Assembly (NCBI GenBank): GCA_019112765.1
Contig: DXIU01000077.1
Span: 1 to 44,540, forward strand
Source of the DNA: Candidatus Mediterraneibacter norwichensis
Lineage (GTDB): Bacteria; Bacillota; Clostridia; Lachnospirales; Lachnospiraceae
Length of the DNA: 44,540 nucleotides
Direction of reading: 5' to 3'
Numbering within the stretch: position 1 is the first letter of the stretch; each line of letters begins with the position of its first letter. Of this stretch, positions 7,733 to 16,278 are shown piece by piece. A program made the position numbers and the translations under genes. A model generated the notes under the pieces. The model did no database searches and had not been told where the DNA came from. It worked only from the letters and a program-made list of their open reading frames with translations.

Positions 7733-9337
7733 ATGAAGCTTACTTTTATCGGAGCAGCCCATGAAGTTACGGGAAGCTGTCATTTCCTGCAGACAGCAGG
7801 GAAAAATATCCTGATCGACTGCGGAATGGAGCAGGGCCCGGACCTGTATGAAAATCCGGGCCTGCCCATTCCGGAACAGGAAATTGACTATGTGTTTCTG
7901 ACGCATGCCCATATTGATCATTCCGGCATGCTTCCGCGGCTTGTAAAAAAAGGGTTTAAGGGGCAGATATTTGCTACATTTGCCACGGCTGACCTGTGTA
8001 ATATCATGCTTCGGGACAGTGCGCATATTCAGGAATTTGAGGCGGAGTGGCGCAACAGAAAAGGAAAACGGGCAGGAAAACCGGAGTATGAGCCGGTATA
8101 TACCATGCAGGATGCGCTGGATGCCATAGAACTGCTTGTGCCGTGTCAGTACAGAGAGAGGATACGGATCTGCGAAGGAATTCAGATCCGTTTTACTGAT
8201 GTAGGGCATCTGCTGGGATCTGCCAGCATTGAAGTATGGGCCAGTGAGGACGACGTGACAAAGAAACTGGTGTTTTCCGGAGATGTGGGTAATCTGGATC
8301 AGCCCATTCTGAAGGATCCGGCTTATACCAGAAGTGCTGATTACGTGATTATGGAGTCCACATACGGAAACCGGATTCATTCGGCGGAAAAACCGGATTA
8401 TCTGGGAGAGTTTACAAAAATTCTCAAAGAGACATTTGACCGGGGAGGCAATCTGGTTATTCCCTCTTTTGCTGTGGGAAGAACTCAGGAGCTGCTGTAC
8501 TTTATCCGTGAAATCAAAGAGAAGAATCTGCTCCGTGAATATCCGGACTTTGAAGTGTATCTGGACAGTCCGCTTGCTATTGAGGCAACGAAAGTGTTTA
8601 CTATGAATATGAAGGACTGCTTTGACGAGGAGGCTATGGCGCTGGTCAATGCCGGAATTAACCCCCTTGTTTTCCCGGGACTGCATACCTCGACAACAAG
8701 CGAAGATTCAAAGATGATAAATTTTATTGAAAAACCGAAGGTGATTATTTCAGCGTCCGGTATGTGTGACGCGGGTCGTATCCGCCATCATCTGAAGCAC
8801 AATCTCTGGAGACCGGAGTGTACAGTTCTGTTTGTGGGATACCAGGCTCAGGGCACTCTGGGCCGCCGGCTTCTGGAAGGAGAGAAGAATATCAAGCTTT
8901 TCGGAGAAGAAATTGAAGTCCATGCCAGAATCGAGAGCCTTCACGGCGTCAGCGGCCATGCGGATATGAACGGTCTGCTCAAATGGGTGGAAGCTTTTGA
9001 GACGCCTCTTGAGAGAGTGTTCGTAGTGCATGGCGAGGATACAGTTACGGATGAGTTCGCGCAGACGGTTGCTGACCGGCTTGGCTGCCGCACATGGGCG
9101 CCGTATCCGGGATGTGAGGCGGATCTCCTGACCAATGAGATTGTAAATGAAGGCATGAAGATCCCGGCGAAGCCAAAGAAAGCGGCGAAAAGAAAAGCAG
9201 ACAGCGCTTTCGAGCGTCTTGTCGCTGCAGGAAAGCGGCTGCTTGATGTTATTTACAGAAATGAGGGGCTCTCAAACCGGGATAAGGCCAGGTTTGAAAG
9301 CCAGATTAATAATCTGGCCGATAAATGGGAGGAGTAG
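7733..9337 (+). CDS. Beta-CASP metallo-beta-lactamase nuclease-like protein
   Basis: The family contains zinc-dependent RNA nucleases related to CPSF-73 and RNase J. The product is 534 residues from the chosen ATG, which starts MKLTFIGAAHEVTGSCHF as in homologues; an earlier in-frame ATG at 7673 lies in promoter-like DNA. Motifs: HAHIDHSG at 58-65 (metal site), GHLLGSAS at 158-165, SGDVG at 182-186, ESTYGNR at 208-214, then the beta-CASP part with ISASGMCDAGRIRHHL and HGVSGHAD. The last 70 or so residues are lysine-rich and helical. It sits between sigE and sigG. Nuclease activity is plausible because the metal-binding motifs are intact; the substrate is unknown. Confidence 0.88.
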   Translation: MKLTFIGAAHEVTGSCHFLQTAGKNILIDCGMEQGPDLYENPGLPIPEQEIDYVFLTHAHIDHSGMLPRLVKKGFKGQIFATFATADLCNIMLRDSAHIQEFEAEWRNRKGKRAGKPEYEPVYTMQDALDAIELLVPCQYRERIRICEGIQIRFTDVGHLLGSASIEVWASEDDVTKKLVFSGDVGNLDQPILKDPAYTRSADYVIMESTYGNRIHSAEKPDYLGEFTKILKETFDRGGNLVIPSFAVGRTQELLYFIREIKEKNLLREYPDFEVYLDSPLAIEATKVFTMNMKDCFDEEAMALVNAGINPLVFPGLHTSTTSEDSKMINFIEKPKVIISASGMCDAGRIRHHLKHNLWRPECTVLFVGYQAQGTLGRRLLEGEKNIKLFGEEIEVHARIESLHGVSGHADMNGLLKWVEAFETPLERVFVVHGEDTVTDEFAQTVADRLGCRTWAPYPGCEADLLTNEIVNEGMKIPAKPKKAAKRKADSAFERLVAAGKRLLDVIYRNEGLSNRDKARFESQINNLADKWEE

Positions 9338-9471
9338 CGGAAGAAAAGCCGTAACGCTGAAAGGCGGATTTGTCAAGGTCTAAAAGTTTATAAAATTTTA
9401 CGGTATCCGGAATATCTTTGAGCCGGAGTGAGAATCATTCTAATTAGAAAATGCTTAGGAGGATTCTTGCA

Positions 9472-10254
9472 ATGATGGTGAATAAGGTTGAGCTGTGCGG
9501 AGTAAACACATCCAAACTTCCGCTTTTGAAGGAAGAGGAAAAGGCGGAGCTGTTTCAGCGCATTCAGGAGGGCGATGAGGAAGCAAGAGAGAAATATATC
9601 AAAGGAAATCTGAGACTTGTACTCAGCGTAATCAAGAGATTTGAGGGCAGCAGTGAAAATGCGGATGATCTGTTCCAGATCGGATGCGTAGGGCTGATGA
9701 AAGCGGTGGATCATTTTGATCCGGACAGACTGGTAAAATTTTCCACCTATGCGGTTCCAATGATTATTGGCGAGATCCGCCGCTACCTCAGAGATAACAG
9801 TTCGATCCGGGTAAGCCGTTCGCTCCGGGATACCGCATACAAGGCAATTTATGCAAAAGAAGGATATGTCAGACGCTACATGAAAGAGCCGACTGTTCAG
9901 GAAATCGCGGATGAGATCGGAATTGCAAAGGAAGATGTAGTGTTTGCGCTGGATGCCATTCAGGTTCCCATGAGTCTTCACGAGCCGGTGTACAGCGACG
10001 GAGGAGACACGCTGTATGTAATGGATCAGGTCAGTGACAAAAAGAACCGCGAGGAAAACTGGGTGGAAGAACTTTCTCTGGACGCGGCAATGGAACGGCT
10101 GAATGAACGGGAACGGTACATTATTACTCTTCGTTTTTTTGAAGGAAAAACCCAGATGGAGGTGGCTGAGCAGATCTGCATCTCACAGGCTCAGGTAAGC
10201 AGACTTGAGAAGAATGCGCTGAAAACCATGCGGAAATATCTTCTGGGTGAGTAA
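9472..10254 (+). CDS. sigG: RNA polymerase sporulation sigma factor sigma-G
   Basis: Sigma-G directs late forespore transcription. The 260-residue protein begins (M)MVNKVELCGVNTSKLPLL, matching the conserved N-terminus of SigG, where the anti-sigma factor contact lies. Region 2 has GNLRLVLSVIKRF, DDLFQIGCVGLMKAVDHFD and VKFSTYAVPMIIGEIRRYL; region 3 has SIRVSRSLRDTAYKA; region 4 ends TQMEVAEQICISQAQVSRLEK. The ATG at 9472 is preferred because TAGGAGG (9456-9462) is nine bases upstream; an ATG at 9451 lies before that site and would add seven residues absent from the family. The start could equally be 9475. Confidence 0.95.
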   Translation: MMVNKVELCGVNTSKLPLLKEEEKAELFQRIQEGDEEAREKYIKGNLRLVLSVIKRFEGSSENADDLFQIGCVGLMKAVDHFDPDRLVKFSTYAVPMIIGEIRRYLRDNSSIRVSRSLRDTAYKAIYAKEGYVRRYMKEPTVQEIADEIGIAKEDVVFALDAIQVPMSLHEPVYSDGGDTLYVMDQVSDKKNREENWVEELSLDAAMERLNERERYIITLRFFEGKTQMEVAEQICISQAQVSRLEKNALKTMRKYLLGE

Positions 10255-10261
10255 GAAGGGA

Positions 10262-10290
10262 TTGATATTTCTCTGTCTTCATACTATGAT
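10262..10290 (+). promoter_or_regulatory. Sigma-A promoter for the HAD phosphatase gene
   Basis: TTGATA (10262-10267) and TATGAT (10285-10290) are separated by 17 bases, just after the sigG stop. The CATACTA overlapping the -10 resembles a sigma-G -10 element, but no suitable sigma-G -35 is at the right distance. Confidence 0.65.
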
Positions 10291-10314
10291 TAAATCGGCG
10301 CCGGCACAGACGGC

Positions 10315-10369
10315 GCTGCTACAGTACAGCAGCCGTGTTGCTGCGCGGCATTATATGACAGCAGCACGG
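10315..10369 (+). repeat. Competing hairpins in the HAD gene leader
   Basis: GCTGCT (10315-10320) can pair with AGCAGC (10328-10333). Alternatively CCGTGTTGCTG (10333-10343) pairs with CAGCAGCACGG (10359-10369), 11 bp with one U-G. The two helices share base 10333 and abut, so they may stack or compete. No T-run follows. Confidence 0.4.
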
Positions 10370-10391
10370 ATGGAGAAAAGGAGCAGAAGGT

Positions 10392-11057
10392 ATGTATAAA
10401 GCTTGTATATTTGACCTGGACGGAACACTTACTGATACGTTGGATTCTCTTACCTATTCGGTGAATGAAACCATGAAAGAGATGAAGCTTCCGGAGATTA
10501 CAAGGGAACAGTGCAGAGCGTTTGTGGGAAACGGAGCAAAAGTCCTGATACAGAAGGCTCTGGAAGCTGCCGGAGTTCCGGAAGAAGATTTTTTCCCGGA
10601 AACATTCCTTACATTCCAGCGTATCTTTGACAACAACTGTACCTACCGCGTAAAACCATATGAAGGGATCGTGTCCCTTCTGACAGAACTGAAGATGCGG
10701 GGAATGAAACTTGGAGTTCTGTCCAATAAGCCTGACAGACAGGCCGTACATGTGGTCAGTGAGATCTTCGGAGAAGATCTCTTTGATATTGTGTGGGGAC
10801 AGAAAGAAGGAGTTCCGAGAAAACCGGATCCTTCCGCGCTTCTGCTTATGGCCGGGGACCTGGGCGCAGATCCTTCAGAGATTATTTACATCGGTGATTC
10901 TGAAGTAGATATCCGGACCGGGCAGGCAGCAGGTGTAAAAACCGTTCTTGTGTCCTGGGGGTTCCGGCAGCCGGAAGATCTGAGAAAAGCCGGAGCAGAA
11001 CGGATCGTAGATTCCACGCAGGAGATTTTTGAAATTACAAAAGAACAGGAGGAATAA
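10392..11057 (+). CDS. HAD-superfamily phosphatase (phosphoglycolate phosphatase-like)
   Basis: This is a soluble Mg-dependent phosphohydrolase of the haloacid dehalogenase superfamily. The 221-residue protein has all four HAD motifs: DLDGTLTDT near residues 8-16 (nucleophile and acid/base aspartates), LSNKPD (motif II), the lysine of RKPDPS (motif III) and YIGDSEVD (motif IV). A helical cap between motifs I and II marks the phosphoglycolate phosphatase/PpaX-like group. The real substrate cannot be read from the sequence. AAAGGAGCAGAAGG lies before the ATG. An 87-codon gene starts one base after its stop and is probably cotranscribed. Confidence 0.85.
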   Translation: MYKACIFDLDGTLTDTLDSLTYSVNETMKEMKLPEITREQCRAFVGNGAKVLIQKALEAAGVPEEDFFPETFLTFQRIFDNNCTYRVKPYEGIVSLLTELKMRGMKLGVLSNKPDRQAVHVVSEIFGEDLFDIVWGQKEGVPRKPDPSALLLMAGDLGADPSEIIYIGDSEVDIRTGQAAGVKTVLVSWGFRQPEDLRKAGAERIVDSTQEIFEITKEQEE

Positions 11058-11058
11058 C

Positions 11059-11322
11059 ATGAGTGAATTCAGAGAAGAGGATCTGCTTGTTTTTTTAGAA
11101 AATCAGACAAAGCTTTTTGATGAACCTGTCGCAGAAACGCCGGAAGAGGCAGAGGCTTTTCTGGAAGACTGTATGGCAGTGGTTGCCGGCTCGATCGAGG
11201 AAGTCCGGGAGTATTTTGAGGAGGCCGGAGCAGATATAAGCGGAATGACAGCGGAAGAACTGGAAGAAGCGTCAGAAGTGTTTGCGCTTGCCGATGGCCG
11301 GTATCTGATTGTTGAAGGATAG
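11059..11322 (+). CDS. Small acidic protein of unknown function
   Basis: I do not recognise the 87-residue product. It is very acidic, with many Glu/Asp and few basic residues, is predicted largely helical (EEAEAFLEDCMAVVAGS, EEVREYFEEAGADIS) and has no signal or membrane segment. The ATG at 11059 is chosen over one at 11029 because CAGGAGG sits at 11046-11052; the earlier start would overlap the HAD gene by 29 bases. Its one-base spacing from the HAD phosphatase suggests a linked function. A bidirectional terminator ends the unit. Confidence 0.75.
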   Translation: MSEFREEDLLVFLENQTKLFDEPVAETPEEAEAFLEDCMAVVAGSIEEVREYFEEAGADISGMTAEELEEASEVFALADGRYLIVEG

Positions 11323-11381
11323 AACGGAAATACCGAAGCCGCAGAAGCCGGCAGCGCAGACTGTCAATTTACGGATACGGG

Positions 11382-11412
11382 AAAAGCCGCAGTTTACTGA
11401 ACTGCGGCTTTT
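11382..11412. terminator. Bidirectional terminator between convergent genes
   Basis: AAAAGCCGCAGTT (11382-11394) and AACTGCGGCTTTT (11400-11412) form a perfect 13-bp stem with a 5-base loop and a T4 run on either strand. It serves the + strand HAD/acidic-protein unit and overlaps the last codons of the - strand gene. Confidence 0.85.
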
Positions 11413-11828
11413 GCGACTGCTTCTTTGATTGCATCCAGAATGATCTGAGATGTGTAGGGAGCGTCATCAGACAGGACTATGTCATCCAGAGACTGGGTTT
11501 CGTAGACCTGTTCCGCAATATCTTCTATAGCAGGCTGGATCAGAGGAAACATGGCAGTTACAGTCTCATCCAGATTGGAAAACCGTATAGAGTTGATACG
11601 GGATTCATCTACAGATACCTCCACCTCCAGATTTGTGTTGTTCAGGGTAAGGGTAGATGTGTAGATGCCCGGGGTATACTGCTTTTCGATGCCTGCGTTC
11701 TCTTCCCCGGTCCCGGGCCTGAACATGATAACCAGAAGGACGATCAGCAGTATTCCCAGTGCGGCGAAGATTGCGGTGTAAATGATCTCCTTCATATGCA
11801 GGACGATGATCTTTGTTCTGGAACCCAT
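11394..11828 (-). CDS. Membrane-anchored FMN-binding-domain-like protein
   Basis: The 144-residue product has one N-terminal membrane helix (about residues 13-35) followed by an extracytoplasmic domain of about 100 residues. The pattern YTPGIYTSTLTLNNTNLEVEVSV, then IRFSNLDETV, then a final SQIILDAIKEAVAKA resembles the FMN_bind fold of RnfG/NqrC-type proteins. Those proteins carry a flavin on the threonine of SGATxT; here that place reads DDAPYTS, so covalent flavin is doubtful. GGGAGG precedes the ATG. The gene is convergent with the HAD unit and shares its terminator, which overlaps its 3' end. Function is unknown. Confidence 0.7.
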   Translation of the reverse strand: MGSRTKIIVLHMKEIIYTAIFAALGILLIVLLVIMFRPGTGEENAGIEKQYTPGIYTSTLTLNNTNLEVEVSVDESRINSIRFSNLDETVTAMFPLIQPAIEDIAEQVYETQSLDDIVLSDDAPYTSQIILDAIKEAVAKAAVQ

Positions 11829-11924
11829 AGAATTACCTCCCGTTTTCGGCGGCTTTGATTACAGCCGGCCGGTTGTTTTTTATAAGTGTATGACTGAAAA
11901 TGGAAAATTATTCGCGGCTTTTGC

Positions 11925-11953
11925 GTGACAAACCCTGTACGATAGGTTAAAAT
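11925..11953 (+). promoter_or_regulatory. Sigma-A promoter for pth-mfd
   Basis: GTGACA (11925-11930) and TAAAAT (11948-11953) are spaced by 17 bases. The leader to pth is about 70 bases and GC-rich near its middle. Confidence 0.55.
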
Positions 11954-12029
11954 AAACAGCGTCGGTGCGAAAACGCGGAGACAGAGCTGCGCGGCCGGAC
12001 GTTTTTTACCTCAGGAAGGAATGAAAAAT

Positions 12030-12602
12030 ATGTTTATTATAGCAGGACTTGGAAACCCTTCACGAAAATATGAGGGAACAAGGCATAATGTCGGATTTGA
12101 TGTAATAGACCGTATTTCAGAAAAATATAATATACCGGTAGACACAAAAAAGCACCTGGCTCTTATCGGCAAGGGAGTAATCGAGGGGCAGAAAGTGGTT
12201 CTGGTGAAACCGCAGACCTATATGAATCTGAGCGGGGAGAGCATACGGAGCGTTATGGATTTTTATAAGACAGATCCGTCCGGTGGGCTGATTGTAATAT
12301 ATGATGATGTGAATCTGGATACGGGACAGCTCAGGATCCGTGAAAAAGGAAGCGCAGGCGGGCACAATGGTATGAAAAACATTATCGCTCATCTGGGCAC
12401 CCAGGAGTTCCCCCGGATCCGGGTCGGCGTGGGAGAAAAGCCGGCCGGATATGATCTGGCAGACTATGTGCTGGGACATTTCAGCAAAGCGGAACAGGAG
12501 CGGATGGAGGAAGGCTATGACAGAGCTTCTGATGCGGTCCGGATGATTCTGTCCGGAGACATTGGCGGCGCTATGAGCAGGTATAACCGGAAGATAGAGT
12601 AA
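12030..12602 (+). CDS. pth: Peptidyl-tRNA hydrolase
   Basis: Pth cleaves peptidyl-tRNAs released from stalled ribosomes and recycles the tRNA. From the ATG at 12030 the protein has 190 residues, the family size. It opens MFIIAGLGNPSRKYEGTRHN with the catalytic histidine of TRHNVG, then KPQTYMNLSGES and YDDVNLDTGQLRIREKGSAGGHNG, all diagnostic. An ATG at 12021 is less likely because the AGGAAGGA site (12013-12020) abuts it directly, while 12030 is nine bases away and matches the family N-terminus. mfd follows after a 95-base gap, as in many Firmicutes. Confidence 0.95.
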   Translation: MFIIAGLGNPSRKYEGTRHNVGFDVIDRISEKYNIPVDTKKHLALIGKGVIEGQKVVLVKPQTYMNLSGESIRSVMDFYKTDPSGGLIVIYDDVNLDTGQLRIREKGSAGGHNGMKNIIAHLGTQEFPRIRVGVGEKPAGYDLADYVLGHFSKAEQERMEEGYDRASDAVRMILSGDIGGAMSRYNRKIE

Positions 12603-12612
12603 CAGGCCGGTG

Positions 12613-12657
12613 CCGGCAGCGGCTGCCGGATATATCTTCCTGAAAAGAATTATCCGG
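12613..12657 (+). repeat. Overlapping GC-rich hairpins between pth and mfd
   Basis: CCGGCAG (12613-12619) pairs with CTGCCGG (12623-12629) over a 3-base loop. The overlapping CCGGATA (12626-12632) can instead pair with TATCCGG (12651-12657). The two helices share bases 12626-12629 and so exclude each other. No T-run follows either. Confidence 0.4.
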
Positions 12658-12697
12658 TAAAGGCCGGGAAGAAGAAAAACAGGAGAGAGGAATCAGT

Positions 12698-15600
12698 ATG
12701 CAGGCGTTACTATCTCCGCTGACAGAGCTTGCGGATTATCAGGAAATTGTAAAAAACAGAGGAAAAGTAGAAGGTTTTATACAGATTGCGGGATGTGTGA
12801 ATTCACAGAAAACCCATCTGATGTATGCGCTCTGCGATGGCTGGGAATACCGGGTCATCGCTTTTTCCAGTGAGGAAAAAGCAAAAAAAGCATTTGAAGA
12901 ATATCGTTTCTTAAATGAAAATGTCTGTCTGTATCCGGCCAGAGACTTTCTCTTTTATTATGCAGATATCAAAGGAAAACTGCTTACCAGCCGGCGGATG
13001 GAGGTTCTTCGGGCACTTGTTGAAAAAGAAGAAGGAAAGGATCTTACGGTGATCACAACCATCGACGCTTTTCTGGATGGACTTCCTGCCCCGGAAGCGG
13101 TGCGGAAGCAGCGGATTTCTCTGGTAAACGGGCAGGTGGTTGATTTTTCCGCCCTCCAGACCAGTCTGGCTGACATGGGATATGAGCGGGAAAGCCAGAT
13201 CGAAGGCCCGGGCCAGTTCGCGGTAAGAGGCGGAATTCTGGATGTTTTCCCGCTGACGGAAGAAATGCCGGTCCGGATCGAGCTGTGGGGAGATGAGATT
13301 GATTCCATCCGGAGCTTTGATGTGGAGAGCCAGAGGTCTGTGGAGAACCTGGAGGAAGTGGAGATCTATCCTGCATCAGAAAACTGGAACGGGGAGATGG
13401 GGACAGTCTCTTTTCTGGATTATTTTCCTGCAGAGAAAACGCTGCTGTTCCTGGATGAGCCGATCCGTCTGAAAGAGAAGGCCGATGAGGTGGAAGAGGA
13501 GTATGTGCACAGCAGGCAGAACCGGGAAGAGGCAGGAGTGAATCCGGAGGAGAACACGCTTACTGTATATCCGGTCAGAGAGATTATAGATAAGATGAAC
13601 CGGTATTCGGGGATAGCCTGTACTACACTGGAATCAAAGTGCGGGGACTTCCATATCAGCCGGACATACAGCATTCAGACAAAGAGCGTGAATCCGTACA
13701 ACAACAGTTTCGAACTGTTGACAAGGGATCTGAAGCGCCTGAAGCGCAGCGGCAGCCGGGTGGTTCTTCTGTCCGGTTCCAGAACACGGGCGAAGAGACT
13801 GGCTGAAGATCTGAGAGACTATGATCTGAGCAGTTTTTACAGCGAGGATATGGAACGGTGCGTCAATCCTGGAGAAATAATGGTGTCCTACGGCTATGTG
13901 GCAGAAGGGTATGAATATCCTATGCTTAAGTTCGTCGTGATTTCTGAGACGGATATTTTCGGCAGAAAGAAAAAGAAGAAACGCCGCAGGCGGTATGACG
14001 GACAGAAGATCCAGGATTTTGCCGAACTCAGGCCGGGCGATTATGTGGTGCATGAAAACCATGGCGTGGGCATTTATCAGGGGATCGAGAAAGTTGAGGT
14101 CGATAAGGTTGTTAAAGATTACCTGAAGATCGCCTACGCCGAAGGCGGCGTGCTCTATATCCCGGTGGCACAGATGGATCTGATCCAGAAGTATTCCGGA
14201 GCGGACGGCAGAAAGCCCAGACTGAACAAACTGGGGACCGCCCAGTGGGGAAAGACAAAGAGCCAGGTAAAAAAAGCTGTACAGGCGGTGGCAAAGGATC
14301 TGGTAGAACTGTATGCTGTAAGGCAGCAGTCGGAAGGGTTTGTATATGGCCCGGATACAGTATGGCAGAAAGAATTTGAAGAAATGTTTCCCTTTGAGGA
14401 GACAGAAGATCAGATGCAGGCCATTGCAGACACAAAGAGGGATATGGAAAGCACGAAGATTATGGACCGCCTGATCTGCGGAGATGTAGGATACGGGAAG
14501 ACGGAGATAGCCATCCGTGCAGCATTCAAGGCGGTTCAGGAGGGAAAACAGGTGGTGTATCTGGTTCCTACGACAATTCTTGCTCAGCAGCACTACAATA
14601 CCTTTGTCCAGCGGATGAAGGACTATCCGGTGCGCATTGATCTGCTGTGCCGTTTCCGCGGCGCGCAGCAGCAGAAAAAGACAGTGGAAGATCTGAAGAA
14701 AGGTCTGGTGGATATTGTAATCGGCACACATCGTGTGCTGTCCAAAGACGTAGGATATAAAGATCTGGGCCTTCTGATCATTGACGAGGAACAGAGATTT
14801 GGCGTGACGCACAAGGAGAAAATCAAAAAGCTCAGAGAAAATGTGGATGTAATGACTCTGACAGCCACGCCCATTCCCCGGACTCTTCATATGAGTCTGA
14901 TCGGGATCCGTGATATGAGTGTGCTGGAAGAGGCGCCTCAGGACCGTATGCCCATCCAGACTTATGTTCTGGAATATAATGACGAAATGGTCCGGGAAGC
15001 AATTGAGAGAGAACTTTCCCGGGGCGGACAGGTATATTATGTGTATAACCGGGTCAGTGATATTGCGGATGTGGCGGGAAAGATCCAGAGAATGCTTCCG
15101 GAGGTGAATGTTGCCTTTGCCCACGGGCAGATGAATGAAAGACAGCTGGAAGATATCATGTATGATTTTATTAACGGGGACATTGATGTCCTGGTCTCTA
15201 CGACCATCATCGAAACCGGGCTGGATATTCCCAATGCCAATACTATGATTATCCAGGATGCGGACCGTTTCGGGCTGGCGCAGCTTTACCAGCTCAGGGG
15301 CCGGGTGGGGCGGTCCAGCCGTATGGCGTATGCCTTCCTTCTTTACCGCAGGGATAAGCTTCTGAAGGAAGTGGCGGAGAAAAGGCTTGCGGCGATCCGG
15401 GAGTTTACCGATCTGGGATCAGGCATCAAAATTGCCATGCGGGATCTGGAGATCCGGGGAGCGGGAAATCTTCTCGGAGAAGCCCAGAGCGGTCATATGG
15501 AAGCTGTCGGATATGATATGTACTGCAAGATGCTGGGAGAAGCCGTGAAAGAACTCAAAGGCGGTGAGACGGAGGAGATCTATACGACTACAATGGATCT

Positions 15601-16045
15601 GAACGTAGACGCATACATTCCCCGGTCCTATATCAGAAACGAGTATCAGAAACTGGATATTTACAAGAGAATTGCCGCCATTGAAACCGAGGAAGAGATG
15701 GACGATATGATGGAGGAACTGATCGACCGGTTCGGAGATATTCCGAAGAAAGTACAGCAGCTTCTGCATATTGCTCTTCTGAAAGGTCTGGCTCATTCAG
15801 CCTATGTGACTGCAGTGGAACAGAAAGGACGGCAGATCCGTTTTGTCATGTATGAGCGCGCGAAGATTGATCCTCAGAAAATTCCGGGACTTCTTAAAAC
15901 GTATGGAAACAGCCTTGTGTTCCGGGCGGAAGAGCCGCCTTATTTCCTGTATGAGAAAAAAGGAAAGAGCGGCAAGGAAAGCGGAACAGATATTCTTGAA
16001 ACGGTCCGGAAAGTACTGGAGGATATCAGAGGACTCTGTTTCTGA
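12698..16045 (+). CDS. mfd: Transcription-repair coupling factor Mfd
   Basis: Mfd is the ATP-driven DNA translocase that dislodges RNA polymerase stalled at lesions and recruits UvrA. The 1115 residues fit the family length. Order: UvrB-homology module (to about 330), RNA-polymerase interaction domain with FAELRPGDYVVHENHGVG near 441-458, helicase core with Walker A GDVGYGKTE near 594, Walker B DEEQ near 695, TATPIPRTLHMSL, and GRVGRSSR near the C-terminal helicase motifs, then the TRG region and the C-terminal regulatory domain. A very basic stretch (FGRKKKKKRRRRYDG) precedes the interaction domain. GAGAGAGG lies before the ATG. The assignment is secure. Confidence 0.97.
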   Translation: MQALLSPLTELADYQEIVKNRGKVEGFIQIAGCVNSQKTHLMYALCDGWEYRVIAFSSEEKAKKAFEEYRFLNENVCLYPARDFLFYYADIKGKLLTSRRMEVLRALVEKEEGKDLTVITTIDAFLDGLPAPEAVRKQRISLVNGQVVDFSALQTSLADMGYERESQIEGPGQFAVRGGILDVFPLTEEMPVRIELWGDEIDSIRSFDVESQRSVENLEEVEIYPASENWNGEMGTVSFLDYFPAEKTLLFLDEPIRLKEKADEVEEEYVHSRQNREEAGVNPEENTLTVYPVREIIDKMNRYSGIACTTLESKCGDFHISRTYSIQTKSVNPYNNSFELLTRDLKRLKRSGSRVVLLSGSRTRAKRLAEDLRDYDLSSFYSEDMERCVNPGEIMVSYGYVAEGYEYPMLKFVVISETDIFGRKKKKKRRRRYDGQKIQDFAELRPGDYVVHENHGVGIYQGIEKVEVDKVVKDYLKIAYAEGGVLYIPVAQMDLIQKYSGADGRKPRLNKLGTAQWGKTKSQVKKAVQAVAKDLVELYAVRQQSEGFVYGPDTVWQKEFEEMFPFEETEDQMQAIADTKRDMESTKIMDRLICGDVGYGKTEIAIRAAFKAVQEGKQVVYLVPTTILAQQHYNTFVQRMKDYPVRIDLLCRFRGAQQQKKTVEDLKKGLVDIVIGTHRVLSKDVGYKDLGLLIIDEEQRFGVTHKEKIKKLRENVDVMTLTATPIPRTLHMSLIGIRDMSVLEEAPQDRMPIQTYVLEYNDEMVREAIERELSRGGQVYYVYNRVSDIADVAGKIQRMLPEVNVAFAHGQMNERQLEDIMYDFINGDIDVLVSTTIIETGLDIPNANTMIIQDADRFGLAQLYQLRGRVGRSSRMAYAFLLYRRDKLLKEVAEKRLAAIREFTDLGSGIKIAMRDLEIRGAGNLLGEAQSGHMEAVGYDMYCKMLGEAVKELKGGETEEIYTTTMDLNVDAYIPRSYIRNEYQKLDIYKRIAAIETEEEMDDMMEELIDRFGDIPKKVQQLLHIALLKGLAHSAYVTAVEQKGRQIRFVMYERAKIDPQKIPGLLKTYGNSLVFRAEEPPYFLYEKKGKSGKESGTDILETVRKVLEDIRGLCF

Positions 16046-16081
16046 CAGGAAAATGTTATTATAGCATTAATAAATCAAAGA

Positions 16082-16126
16082 AGCGGTGAAGGCGGCTGTG
16101 ACAGACAGCACCGGCGCTGCTTTTTT
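16082..16126 (+). terminator. Probable terminator after mfd
   Basis: An imperfect GC-rich hairpin occupies 16082-16118. GCTGT/ACAGC (16095-16099 with 16105-16109) makes the inner stem and AGCG/CGCT the outer one, with bulges. TTTTTT follows at 16121-16126. Confidence 0.55.
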
Positions 16127-16148
16127 GTATATGTTTTGTGTTTTCTAC

Positions 16149-16177
16149 TTGTTAGAATTGAAAAAACACGGTATAAT
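16149..16177 (+). promoter_or_regulatory. Sigma-A promoter for the foldase lipoprotein
   Basis: TTGTTA (16149-16154) and a perfect TATAAT (16172-16177) are separated by 17 bases. The leader to the gene start is about 95 bases. Confidence 0.7.
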
Positions 16178-16278
16178 GTATCGGTATATGCGGGCGCAGT
16201 AAACAATATGCCCGACGCTGTAAGACTGAGCAAAAAATGAATATGAAATCTTGCGGCGGGAGAAGAGGAGGCTATAAC

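Noticed and set aside
9410..9442. Sigma-G-like promoter before sigG (GAATA at 9410-9414, CATTCTA at 9436-9442)
   Set aside because: Both elements match well, but the spacer is 21 bases where sigma-G promoters use about 17-18, so I do not call it. Transcript mapping would settle it.
13634..15124. 496-codon open frame on the - strand
   Set aside because: Antisense to the conserved helicase core of mfd; no independent coding evidence.
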